Source: Clostridia bacterium (GTDB taxonomy: Bacteria; Bacillota; Clostridia; Lachnospirales; CAG-274). Taken from it: 64,000 bases of DNA. The position numbers and the translations under genes are program-made. Every line of letters starts with the position of its first letter. Within the stretch, counting starts at the first letter, position 1. The notes below the pieces were generated by a model. The model did not search any database and was not told the origin of the DNA. It saw only the letters and a program-made list of their open reading frames with translations. The stretch spans positions 1 through 64,000 of the forward strand of contig JAUNGN010000010.1 in NCBI GenBank assembly GCA_030524425.1. The letters are read 5' to 3'. This document shows positions 15,979 to 24,439 of this stretch, piece after piece.

Positions 15979-17883
15979 ATGGCAAAGAGAAATAAGCCGG
16001 ATGTTATTAATAAGATGGTTTTACCTCAGTGTTTAAGCGATGTTATTAAAAACAGTGATGCTAAGATTATCGTTCCTGAGACTAAAGAAGAATTAATAGA
16101 TTTAGCAATGGGCGGTAAGGATAATAAGACTAATGAGGTTAGTTTTGAGGTAAACGGCGAAACTATCAGAGAAGGCTCTGTTGTTAAATGTAAGAATGGT
16201 ATTGTTATTAACTTTGATGATCCTGCTCTTAGAAGAAGAGATCCCAACTCAATGGTTATTGCTGACGACCTTCCCACAGATAAGCCTACTCATATGGAGA
16301 GATTCGGCAAGCCTTTTGACCCAATCAGAAATGAAACCTTTGAATGGTTAAAGGCACAGGAAAGTTTAATTGTTGTTCCTTTTTATGCAGGCAATATTTC
16401 AATGGGTATCGGTTATCCATGCATGGCTGTAGTTCCCGGCAATGCTGCCTGTTTCGCAGCGGCTCTTGCCGAGCTGCAGGGATTTATTCCATGCAGCAAG
16501 GTACCTAACTTCTTTAAGCCTAAGGCTGTAATTTATGTAGCACCTACATTCCGTCATACTCATTATGAAGGCAAGCAGATTGTTGTACACAACAGATCTT
16601 ATGATATGCAGGAAATATTCAGCTATAACCTCTACTTAGGACCATCTGCAAAGAAGGGTGTATATTCTATCCTTCTCCACATTGGTGAGGAGGAAGGCTG
16701 GGTAACTCTTCATGCTTCAACTGTTAAGGTAGTTACTCCTTATGAATTAGAGCTTACCATTATGCACGAAGGTGCTTCGGGCGGCGGCAAGTCAGAAATG
16801 ACTGAGCCTGTACACAGGGAGGTAGACGGTAAGGTGCTGCTTGCCACTAATATAATGACAGGTGAAGAAACTTATGTAAGTATTACCGATACAGCTACTC
16901 TTTATCCTGTAACCGATGATATGGCACTTGCTCATCCGTCTATACAGAATGACAGCAAGAAGCTTGTTGTTTGTGATGCAGAGTACGGCTGGTTCTTAAG
17001 AGTTAATCACATTGATCAGTATGGCACTGAGCCTGAAACAGAGAAGGCTTGCTGTCATCCAAAGGAGCCGCTGGTATTTTTAAATATGAATGCTGTTCCC
17101 GATTCAACCTGTCTTATTTGGGATCATATTGAGGATGCACCGGGCGTACCTTGTCCGAACCCAAGAGTTATTATGCCTAGAAAGCTTAAGAATAACATTG
17201 TCAACGGCACTGCTGAGGTTGATGTACGAAGCTTTGGTATAAGAACTCCTCCTACAACTAAGGAGCACCCTGACTACGGTATTATTGGTATGTTCCATGT
17301 TCTCCCTCCTGCACTTGGCTGGATCTGGAGACTTGTGGCTCCAAGAGGTTTTGCTAATCCGTCTATTATAGATGCAGGCGGAAATCAGATGAAGTCAGAG
17401 GGTGTTGGTTCTTACTGGCCTTTTGCAACAGGCAAGAAGGTTGACCAGGCTAATTTATTGTTAAAGCAGATTTTAGCTACTCCAAGCACAAGATATATTC
17501 TTATTCCTAACCAGTATATTGGTGCTTATAAGATTGGCTTTGCAGGTGAGTGGGTAACAAGAGAATATCTTTCAAGACGAGGCGGTGCTAAGTTTAAGAT
17601 GAATCAGCTTGAAGAGGCAAGATGTTCTTTGCTTGGCTATATTCCTAAGTCTGTTAAGATTGACGGAACTCCTATTAATCCCGGTTTATTAAAGGTTAAT
17701 ATTCAGGGCAGAGTAGGTAATGAGGCTTATGATATTGGTGCTAAGAAGCTTACTGATTTCTTTAAGGATCAGTTAAAGCAGTTTGATGTTCCTGAGCTTG
17801 ACCCATTGGGCAGAAAGATTATTGATGCGGTTATGAACGATGCTTCTGTTCAGGAATTCTATGATTTAATTCCTAAGCTTTAA
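15979..17883 (+). CDS. DUF4914 family protein (PEP-carboxykinase-like P-loop)
   Basis: A 634-residue cytoplasmic protein that I recognise as DUF4914, an uncharacterised family of Clostridia and relatives. A P-loop-like GASGGGKS at residues 265-272 lies where PEP carboxykinases have their kinase-1a loop. A following EMTEPVHREVDGK stretch and a GEEEGWVTLHASTV stretch are also notable. It should not be called pckA: the PEPCK substrate motifs are not evident. Codon use is like highly expressed genes (many AAG and GTT), and it has a strong binding site (AAGGAGG) and its own promoter, leader and terminator. Reaction unknown. Confidence 0.75.
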   Translation: MAKRNKPDVINKMVLPQCLSDVIKNSDAKIIVPETKEELIDLAMGGKDNKTNEVSFEVNGETIREGSVVKCKNGIVINFDDPALRRRDPNSMVIADDLPTDKPTHMERFGKPFDPIRNETFEWLKAQESLIVVPFYAGNISMGIGYPCMAVVPGNAACFAAALAELQGFIPCSKVPNFFKPKAVIYVAPTFRHTHYEGKQIVVHNRSYDMQEIFSYNLYLGPSAKKGVYSILLHIGEEEGWVTLHASTVKVVTPYELELTIMHEGASGGGKSEMTEPVHREVDGKVLLATNIMTGEETYVSITDTATLYPVTDDMALAHPSIQNDSKKLVVCDAEYGWFLRVNHIDQYGTEPETEKACCHPKEPLVFLNMNAVPDSTCLIWDHIEDAPGVPCPNPRVIMPRKLKNNIVNGTAEVDVRSFGIRTPPTTKEHPDYGIIGMFHVLPPALGWIWRLVAPRGFANPSIIDAGGNQMKSEGVGSYWPFATGKKVDQANLLLKQILATPSTRYILIPNQYIGAYKIGFAGEWVTREYLSRRGGAKFKMNQLEEARCSLLGYIPKSVKIDGTPINPGLLKVNIQGRVGNEAYDIGAKKLTDFFKDQLKQFDVPELDPLGRKIIDAVMNDASVQEFYDLIPKL

Positions 17884-17898
17884 TTTATTATTAGTTTT

Positions 17899-17936
17899 AA
17901 GTCATCCAAAAGGATATCTTTTGGATGACTTTTTAA
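17899..17936 (+). terminator. Terminator of the DUF4914 gene
   Basis: AAGTCATCCAAAAG at 17899-17912 and CTTTTGGATGACTT at 17918-17931 form a perfect 14-bp stem with a 5-nt loop, followed by Ts. The 3' arm with its T run is repeated immediately downstream (about 17937-17951). Confidence 0.9.
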
Positions 17937-17954
17937 TTTTGGATGACTTTTCGG

Positions 17955-18518
17955 TTATAGTTTTATATGACCAAACAGATTATCTTTATCCTCCTGAGAA
18001 ATACACAGAAATCTTTTGGTTGAGTTATAACTTTTGTGATTAAATATTTCCATAAGAAGAGCAGGTTCGGCCCCCTTTTTCCATGCATAATAGCCAAAGG
18101 TTTTTCTTAAGGAATTACAGCTTAAATGGCCTATATTGCAGGCTTCACCGGCTTCCTTTATTATTCTGTATACCTGAACTCTGCTTATGGGCTTGCCCTG
18201 CTTATTTGTAAATATATTTTCATCAGGGCATTTATTTATGCCGTCATACAGCTTAAAGGCATCTCTTATTGCACTGTTTATGTATATTTCCTGTGCTTTG
18301 CGCGTTTTTTCATCTCTTACAGTAATGTGATTTTTGAAGCGCTTATTATCATAATCATATAAATCTTTGTGTTTGAGATTTAAAATATGGCCTATTTTTA
18401 ATGCCGTATTCAGCTGTATTGTGATTAAAAGATAATTTCTGTACTCCTTCCTTTTTATAAAGAAGAGTTTAAATTTGATTATGTCATCCTTGTTTTTAAT
18501 TGGTTTTGCTGTATTCAT
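17955..18518 (-). CDS. Short tyrosine-recombinase-family protein with lost catalytic residues
   Basis: A 187-residue homologue of the short phage-type tyrosine recombinases of Clostridia (catalytic domain only). The fold is recognisable: NTALKIGHILNLKHKDL, SRVQVYRIIKEAG, NSLRKTFGYYAWKKG, IFNHKSYNSTKRFLCI. By alignment to the family, catalytic Arg I is Lys41, the His before LRKTF is Asn135, and the nucleophilic Tyr is Phe170 (codon TTT). Lys71, Arg138 and His161 remain. It should be unable to cut DNA but might still bind it. The start at 18518 follows AAGGAGG; the longer frame runs into the shared promoter element. Confidence 0.82.
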   Translation of the reverse strand: MNTAKPIKNKDDIIKFKLFFIKRKEYRNYLLITIQLNTALKIGHILNLKHKDLYDYDNKRFKNHITVRDEKTRKAQEIYINSAIRDAFKLYDGINKCPDENIFTNKQGKPISRVQVYRIIKEAGEACNIGHLSCNSLRKTFGYYAWKKGAEPALLMEIFNHKSYNSTKRFLCISQEDKDNLFGHIKL

Positions 18519-18542
18519 ATATATGACCTCCTTCGTAATATA

Positions 18543-18575
18543 ATTATATATTAAGTAAAGTGACAAAGTGTGACA
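18543..18575 (-). promoter_or_regulatory. Shared regulon promoter, site 2 (upstream of dead integrase gene)
   Basis: On the minus strand TGTCACACTTTGTCAC (plus 18560-18575) is followed after exactly 11 bp by a perfect TATAAT (plus 18543-18548). The 16-mer is identical to site 3 at 29921-29936. The start codon is 41 bp downstream. Confidence 0.8.
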
Positions 18576-18646
18576 AATGTATGCCGTTTTATAAAAAATT
18601 TTAAAATAATTATATTTAAAAAGGTAATATATTTACAAAAAAGTAC

Positions 18647-18709
18647 TTGCATTATTATATGGAATGTGTTATAGTTCTCTCTATGGGAAACAAATGTACA
18701 TAGAGGGAG
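18647..18709 (+). promoter_or_regulatory. Promoter and SD-sequestering hairpin of ACT-hom-lysC
   Basis: TTGCAT at 18647-18652 and TATAGT at 18670-18675 are 17 bp apart. The transcript would begin near 18681. CTCTATG (18679-18685) pairs with CATAGAG (18699-18705), and the 3' arm overlaps the purine-rich ribosome binding site (AGAGGGAG, 18702-18709). The hairpin could lower translation, but it may also be incidental. Confidence 0.5.
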
Positions 18710-18716
18710 CACAAAT

Positions 18717-19160
18717 ATGAGCGGCAATTCAGACTATTACATTGTTGACAAAAAGGTAATGCCTGAGGTCTTTATAAAGGTAGTAGAGGCTAAGGAATTG
18801 TTTGATAAGGGTATAGCTGCTTCGGTGCAGGAAGCTGTAGATAAAGCAGGCGTAAGCAGGAGTGCCTATTATAAGTACAAGGATTATGTGTCCGTTCTTG
18901 GCAGTGATGCCAGAGGAAAGATAGTCATTCTTGCCTTTAACCTTGAGGATAAAGCAGGACTTTTATCTTTAGTGCTTAATATTATTGCAGATCATGGGGC
19001 AAATGTGCTTACAATCAATCAGACAATACCAATCAACAATGTGGCGAATGTTACAATTACTGCTGACACCGCCAATATGACTCTTGGTGTCAGGGAAATG
19101 CTTGATAATATTTCAAAAATACACGGAGTATTAACTCTTAAAATTATTGCGAGGGAGTGA
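18717..19160 (+). CDS. ACT domain-containing protein (UPF0735/PheB-like)
   Basis: A 147-residue protein of the family sometimes called PheB or UPF0735. The N-terminal part (residues 1-65) has a helix-turn-helix-like segment (VQEAVDKAGVSRSAYYKYKDYV). The C-terminal ACT domain (about 70-147; VILAFNLEDKAGLLSLVLNIIADHGANVLTINQTIP) is of the kind that binds amino acids. It stands 7 bp before hom and heads the operon with lysC. This points to sensing of a product of the aspartate pathway, though no experiment is implied by the sequence. Confidence 0.88.
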   Translation: MSGNSDYYIVDKKVMPEVFIKVVEAKELFDKGIAASVQEAVDKAGVSRSAYYKYKDYVSVLGSDARGKIVILAFNLEDKAGLLSLVLNIIADHGANVLTINQTIPINNVANVTITADTANMTLGVREMLDNISKIHGVLTLKIIARE

Positions 19161-19167
19161 ATGAACA

Positions 19168-20406
19168 ATGGCAGTTATTGCAGTTTTAGGTTATGGTACA
19201 GTAGGCTCAGGTGTTGTGGAGGTTATACGTACCAATAAGGAAAGTATTGAATCAAAGACAGGTCAGCCTATTGACATTAAATATGTTTTGGATTTAAGGG
19301 ATTTCCCAAATGACCCTGTTCAAAACATTATTACACACAATTATGACGATATTTTAAATGATCCCGGTGTTGAGGTTGTAGTTGAAGTTATGGGCGGCAC
19401 TAATCCTGCATACACCTTTGTAAAGAGTGCTTTACAGAAGGGCAAGAGTGTCTGCACATCCAATAAGGAGCTTGTGGCGGCTCATGGCGGTGAGCTTATG
19501 AGAATTGCTAAGGAAAATAATGTTAATTTCCTTTATGAGGCTTCTGTTGGAGGCGGTATTCCTATTATAAGACCTATTAACAGAAGTATTACTTCAGACA
19601 GAATTGAGGAAATTACAGGTATTTTAAATGGTACCACAAACTATATGCTGTCAAAAATGACAAGAGAGGACTTAGAGTATAATGATGTTTTAAGCGATGC
19701 TCAGTCCAAGGGCTATGCCGAGAGAAATCCCGATGCTGATGTTGAAGGTTATGACGCCTGCCGAAAGATTGCTATTCTTGCTTCACTTGCTACAGAAAAG
19801 ACTGTAAGCTATGATGATATATATACTGAAGGAATTACAAATATATCAAAGACTGATATTGAGTATGTTAATAAAATGGGGGGCGCTGTTAAACTCCTTG
19901 CAACTGCCAAGTTTGAAAATGACAGGGTTTGGGCAAGGGTTGCTCCTGCAATTGTTATGCCCGAGAATCCTTTAAGTATGGTTAATGATGTGTTTAATGC
20001 CATTTTATTAAAGGGAAATATGCTTGGAGATGTAATGTTTTACGGTAAAGGTGCAGGTAAGCTTCCTACGGCAAGTGCTGTTGTATCAGACGTTGTGGAT
20101 GCAATAAAGCATAAGGATGTAAATTTAGGCATTGGCTGGTCTGAAAGTAAGCAGGAGCTTATGAGTATTGATGAAGTTAGTGTGAGAAAGTTTGTCAGAG
20201 TGGAATATAATGATAAGGAAACAGCTAAGGCTGATGTCTTAAAGGTATTTGGTGTTGATGAGGTCATGGAGTTCTTTGGAATGGATAACGAGTTTGCTTT
20301 TGTTACAAATATTTCCAGAGAGGGCGAAATCAACGGCAAGCTTAATGAATTAATAAATTGTAAGGGTATTGTCAGTATCCTTAACACTATAAGAATGGAA
20401 GGCTAG
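19168..20406 (+). CDS. hom: Homoserine dehydrogenase
   Basis: A 412-residue enzyme that reduces aspartate semialdehyde to homoserine for threonine and methionine synthesis. It has the NAD(P)-binding loop GYGTVGSGVVEV, TSNKELVAAHGGEL, the catalytic-region ILNGTTNYML and KGYAERNPDADVEGYDACRKIAILA. The C-terminal ACT domain (about 330-412) is present, so threonine feedback is likely. It lies between the ACT protein gene and lysC with gaps of 7 and 10 bp. Confidence 0.95.
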   Translation: MAVIAVLGYGTVGSGVVEVIRTNKESIESKTGQPIDIKYVLDLRDFPNDPVQNIITHNYDDILNDPGVEVVVEVMGGTNPAYTFVKSALQKGKSVCTSNKELVAAHGGELMRIAKENNVNFLYEASVGGGIPIIRPINRSITSDRIEEITGILNGTTNYMLSKMTREDLEYNDVLSDAQSKGYAERNPDADVEGYDACRKIAILASLATEKTVSYDDIYTEGITNISKTDIEYVNKMGGAVKLLATAKFENDRVWARVAPAIVMPENPLSMVNDVFNAILLKGNMLGDVMFYGKGAGKLPTASAVVSDVVDAIKHKDVNLGIGWSESKQELMSIDEVSVRKFVRVEYNDKETAKADVLKVFGVDEVMEFFGMDNEFAFVTNISREGEINGKLNELINCKGIVSILNTIRMEG

Positions 20407-20416
20407 GAGGCACATT

Positions 20417-21637
20417 ATGTTAATTGTAAAGAAGTTTGGCGGTTCTTCAGTAGCTAATGCTGAGAGAATTAATCATGTTGCTCAGACTATAGTTAATAGC
20501 TACAAGGAGGGCAATCAGGTAGTTGTAGTGCTTAGTGCACAGGGTGATACGACTGATGAGCTTATTGAAAAGGCTATGGAAATTAATCCCGATGCAAGTA
20601 AAAGAGAGATGGATATGCTTTTGTCAACAGGTGAGCAGCAGTCAGTTGCTCTCATGGCTATGGCTATTGAAAAGCTTGGATATCCTGTTATTTCTCTGAA
20701 TGCTTTTCAGTGTAAGATTTATTCAACATCGACTTACAGTAATGCAAGAATAAAGGATATTTCTACCGAAAGAATCAATAATGAACTTGCAAGGAAGAAC
20801 ATTGTAATTATTACAGGATTCCAGGGTATAAACAGACACCTTGATGTTACAACTCTTGGCAGAGGCGGTTCCGATACATCAGCCGTTGCCTTGGCAGCTA
20901 AGTTAGGTGCTGATATATGTGAAATATATACTGATGTAGACGGTGTATATACCTGTGACCCTAGAATTGTTAAAACTGCCAGGAAGCTGGATGAAATTAC
21001 TTATGATGAAATGCTTGAGCTTGCAAGCTTAGGTGCTAAGGTTCTTCATAACCGTTCTGTTGAGCTTGCTAAGAAATATAATGTAAATTTAGTTGTACGC
21101 AGCTCTATGACTGATGCTGAGGGTACAGTTGTTAAGGAGGAAACAAAAGTGGAAAGAATGTTGGTTAACGGTGTTGCCGTAGATAAGGATGTTGCAAGAA
21201 TTGCTGTAGTAGGCGTTAAGGATGAGCCGGGTATTGCCTTTAAGATTTTCTCCTTATTAAGCAAGGAAAAGATTAGTGTTGACCTTATTATTCAGTCTAT
21301 CGGAAGAGATACAAGCAAGGACATTTCCTTTACCGTTACTAAGGGTGAAATGAAGGAAGCAGTTGAAATTCTTGAAGCCAACAAGGCTTCATTAGGCTTT
21401 GAATCTATAAGCTATAATGACCGTGTTGCTAAGGTAAGTGCCGTTGGTGCGGGTATGGCTACAAATCCGGGTGTTGCGTCAATGTTATTTGAGGCTACTT
21501 ACGATGCAGGTATTAATGTTAAGATGATTTCCACATCAGAAATTAAGATTACCGTTCTTGTAAGTGAGAATGAGGCTGACAGAGCAGCTATTGCTATTCA
21601 TGATAAATTTATGAATTCAGGAATTCAAATCGGTTAA
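20417..21637 (+). CDS. lysC: Aspartate kinase
   Basis: A 406-residue enzyme that phosphorylates aspartate, the entry step to Lys, Thr and Met. The N-terminal kinase domain has KKFGGSSVAN, a TTLGRGGSDTSAVALAAKL segment and an EIYTDVDGVYTCDPRI segment. Two ACT domains follow at about 265-406 (VGVKDEPGIAFKIFSLLSKEKISVDLIIQS and VGAGMATNPGVASMLFEA). GGAGG precedes the ATG. It is the last gene of the operon. Confidence 0.96.
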   Translation: MLIVKKFGGSSVANAERINHVAQTIVNSYKEGNQVVVVLSAQGDTTDELIEKAMEINPDASKREMDMLLSTGEQQSVALMAMAIEKLGYPVISLNAFQCKIYSTSTYSNARIKDISTERINNELARKNIVIITGFQGINRHLDVTTLGRGGSDTSAVALAAKLGADICEIYTDVDGVYTCDPRIVKTARKLDEITYDEMLELASLGAKVLHNRSVELAKKYNVNLVVRSSMTDAEGTVVKEETKVERMLVNGVAVDKDVARIAVVGVKDEPGIAFKIFSLLSKEKISVDLIIQSIGRDTSKDISFTVTKGEMKEAVEILEANKASLGFESISYNDRVAKVSAVGAGMATNPGVASMLFEATYDAGINVKMISTSEIKITVLVSENEADRAAIAIHDKFMNSGIQIG

Positions 21638-21744
21638 TCACATTTGGACAAAAAATTAATATACTATATTAGGGAGCATTAAGGGCAATCCCCTCTCCCT
21701 TAATGACTTCTAAAATGCTGAATGGCATTTTAGTAAATTTCCGG

Positions 21745-21786
21745 AAAAGGGTACTGCAATTTTTAACTGTGCAGTATCCTTTTTTA
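21745..21786. terminator. Terminator between convergent lysC and corA
   Basis: GGGTACTGCA (21749-21758) pairs with TGCAGTATCC (21770-21779, one G-T pair), followed by seven Ts. Two further hairpins without U tracts lie upstream (CATTAAGGG/CCCTTAATG at 21677-21705 and CTAAAATGC/GCATTTTAG at about 21710-21732). Confidence 0.8.
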
Positions 21787-21806
21787 TTATTACACGTACC
21801 TGATTA

Positions 21807-22730
21807 TTACATCATTTTCTTTTTTCTTAAAAGCATTATACACATTATACATAGGGCAACAGTTATTGCATTGACTATCCAGAAGCCTGAAGGTGAGCCG
21901 GACCAGGGCATATTAATAAGGTTCATACCGAAAATGCCGGATATTACTGTAGGTATTGCAAGTACAATTGTGAAGGAGGTCAAAAGCTTCATTGCATTGT
22001 TAAGGTCATAATCCATAAGGGCTGAATATTTTGAAATTGTGTTATCAAGAACTTCATAATAAATCTGTGTCATTTCTATAGCCTGTTTATATTCAATAAG
22101 CACATCCTCCAAAAGCTCCTCATCCTCCGGATACTGTTTTATGGCAGTCTGCTTTAAAAGTCTGTTTAAAACAATTTCGTTGCTTTTTAACGAAGTTTTA
22201 AAGTATACAAGGCTTTTTTCAAGGTCATATAGTTCCGTCAGCGTTTCCTTAGTTGATACCTTTGTTTCTATATAGGACCTCATACTGTTTATTTTAATAA
22301 GATATTCCATATAAAGTTTTGCTGAGTTATACAATATTTTGTATATAAGCTGTGTTCTTTTATATGTGCATATTTCCCTTTTGTTGTTTATAAGTTTTTT
22401 TATAACGGGAGTATCCTCTAAACAAACTGTAACAATATTTTCCCTTGAATATATTACGGAAAGTGGTATAGTAGTATATATAGCTCTTTGATTTTTCAAT
22501 ATAACGGTGGGAATATCTATTAATAAGAGAGTATAATTATCTTCTTTTTCAAGTCTTGATACTTCATCGGAGTCTAAGGCTGAACGAATGTCCTTAAGGT
22601 CGATTTTAAGACTGTCTGCAATTGTTAAAACCTCTTGATTTGAGGGAGAGCTAAGACTTATCCAGCAGCCTTTTGATATTGTATCTGTTTTTAAGGTTAT
22701 ATCTTCCTCTGTGTTAAGTATAGTCAGCAT
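21807..22730 (-). CDS. corA: CorA-family magnesium/divalent cation transporter
   Basis: A 307-residue protein. The large soluble N-terminal domain (1-240) with a long helix (KYSALMDYDLNNAMKLLTSFTIV) is followed by two C-terminal membrane spans joined by the loop FGMNLINMPW, whose GMN is the family signature. It forms a pentameric Mg2+ (or Co2+/Ni2+) channel. It is a lone gene on the minus strand facing lysC. Exact ion choice cannot be read from the sequence. Confidence 0.88.
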   Translation of the reverse strand: MLTILNTEEDITLKTDTISKGCWISLSSPSNQEVLTIADSLKIDLKDIRSALDSDEVSRLEKEDNYTLLLIDIPTVILKNQRAIYTTIPLSVIYSRENIVTVCLEDTPVIKKLINNKREICTYKRTQLIYKILYNSAKLYMEYLIKINSMRSYIETKVSTKETLTELYDLEKSLVYFKTSLKSNEIVLNRLLKQTAIKQYPEDEELLEDVLIEYKQAIEMTQIYYEVLDNTISKYSALMDYDLNNAMKLLTSFTIVLAIPTVISGIFGMNLINMPWSGSPSGFWIVNAITVALCIMCIMLLRKKKMM

Positions 22731-22915
22731 TTTCTCACCTCTTATAGTTTTTGGTATTTGTTATTATGATAGTTTAATTTTACCTCAAATATTATGCTAT
22801 GTAAAATGTTTTTTGAAATTTTACTTTGATTTTACACTTGTTTAACTGTAAGGTGCTTTAAAAATTTGTCAAAATGTAGGATATTATGTATGTAGGACAT
22901 TTAGGAGGGTATTAT

Positions 22916-24439
22916 ATGAAAAAGTGTGTTGCTGTTATTGAAATTGCCTCTAATGAGCTTAGATTAAAAATTGGTGAAAAGGGCAATGCCGGTGTTAAAA
23001 TACTGGAGTCCATTTCAAATCCTATGGCTTTGGGCAGAGATACATTTCACAGCGGAAAAATTTCCTTTGAAAGTCTTGAAAAGGCTGCCCGCATTATTAA
23101 CGGATACAAGTCCGTTGCCGGGGAATATGGTGTTAAAAATATTTTTGCCATTGCCACAACTGCTGTAAGAGAAAGTAAAAATAAGGATTTTATACTTGAC
23201 CAGTTAAAGGTAAAAACAGGTCTTGATTTAAGAGTAATTGATGATACTCAGGAAAAAATTTATATTAATAAAATGGTTATTGCAACTCTTGCAGAGGAGG
23301 AAATGAACTCTACTCTTATTGCTCATTTAGGCTCAGGCAATATCAGTATTTTTGTCCTTAAAGAAAGCAAGGTTGTTGCAGGACTTAACATAAAGATTGG
23401 CGCATTAAGAATATCTGAGCTTTTCGATGATTACAGGGAAAATACAGCTAATTATGTTCAGGTGATAAAGGAATATTTACATCCGTTTCAGGATGCAATG
23501 GGAAACTTTATTACCGAAAAACTGCAGAATTTTGTAATAAGCGGCAATGAAATTGAAACCATTTCAAAAATGTGCAAAGCCAAAAAGAAAAACGGTACTA
23601 ATATTATTACAAGACAAAGCTTTATGGAAACCTATAAAGCAATAAAAGATATGACTCCGGAGGAAATTGCCCAAAAATATGATATTTCCGTTGAAAAGGC
23701 AGAAAATATATTGCCTGCCATAATAATTTATTCAAGAATTGTTAAATTTACAGGTGATAAAAATATTATTTCACCTGCATTTACTGTTGGTGATTCCATA
23801 TTGTATGAAGAGCTTTTTCCTGAAAGTGCAAGGCTTGTCACAAAGTCTTATTGTGAGTTTACTGTAATAGCGGCAAAAAATATTGCCGCTAAATTCGGCG
23901 GAAATATGGATTATATTGATTCTGTGGCAAATACTGCGCTTAGAATTTTTGATAAAATGAAAAAGCATCACGGATTGGGAAGCAGAGAAAGACTTTTACT
24001 TCAGACTGCAGCCATACTTGAAGATGTGGGAAAGGCTGTAAATATAAGAGAGCATGACCGAATCTCATATCATATGATTAAGGGTCTTGATATTGTAGGT
24101 ATTAATGAAGATGAAAAGCATTCCATTGCAGCCATTGCCTATTATCATAACGATGTAATGCCTTATGAGGATAACGGTGTTTATGCTAATATGGATTTTG
24201 ATGAAAGAGTTAAGGTTTGTAAGCTTAGTGCCATATTAAAGCTTGCAAATGCAGTCTATTCAAGCCATAACCGCAAGTTTGAAGATGTAAATGTGAGAAT
24301 GAGCAATAATCAGCTTATTGTTACAGTATCTACCTATAAGAATATTGACCTTGAAAAGTGGTCATTTAAAAAGAATATGCAGTTATTTGAGGATGTGTAT
24401 GGTATTAAGACTGTGCTTAATAAAAGGAGTGTAATGTGA
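22916..24439 (+). CDS. ppx: Ppx/GppA-type exopolyphosphatase with HD domain
   Basis: A 507-residue protein with an N-terminal actin-fold Ppx/GppA domain (AVIEIASNELRLKIGEK; AIATTAVRESKN; LIAHLGSGNISIFVL) and a C-terminal HD-type domain (about 310-500; AAILEDVGKAVNIREHDRISYHMI). It should degrade polyphosphate or pppGpp. The Ser/Gly-rich phosphate loops are somewhat unusual (IEIASNELRL in place of IDxGSNSxRL). The start at 22916 follows TAGGAGGG. It overlaps the ppk start by one base, so the two are coupled. Confidence 0.87.
   Translation: MKKCVAVIEIASNELRLKIGEKGNAGVKILESISNPMALGRDTFHSGKISFESLEKAARIINGYKSVAGEYGVKNIFAIATTAVRESKNKDFILDQLKVKTGLDLRVIDDTQEKIYINKMVIATLAEEEMNSTLIAHLGSGNISIFVLKESKVVAGLNIKIGALRISELFDDYRENTANYVQVIKEYLHPFQDAMGNFITEKLQNFVISGNEIETISKMCKAKKKNGTNIITRQSFMETYKAIKDMTPEEIAQKYDISVEKAENILPAIIIYSRIVKFTGDKNIISPAFTVGDSILYEELFPESARLVTKSYCEFTVIAAKNIAAKFGGNMDYIDSVANTALRIFDKMKKHHGLGSRERLLLQTAAILEDVGKAVNIREHDRISYHMIKGLDIVGINEDEKHSIAAIAYYHNDVMPYEDNGVYANMDFDERVKVCKLSAILKLANAVYSSHNRKFEDVNVRMSNNQLIVTVSTYKNIDLEKWSFKKNMQLFEDVYGIKTVLNKRSVM

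Noticed and set aside
15979-17883. pckA (phosphoenolpyruvate carboxykinase)
   Set aside because: Only the P-loop position resembles PEPCK; the other conserved PEPCK motifs are missing. DUF4914 is the safer family.
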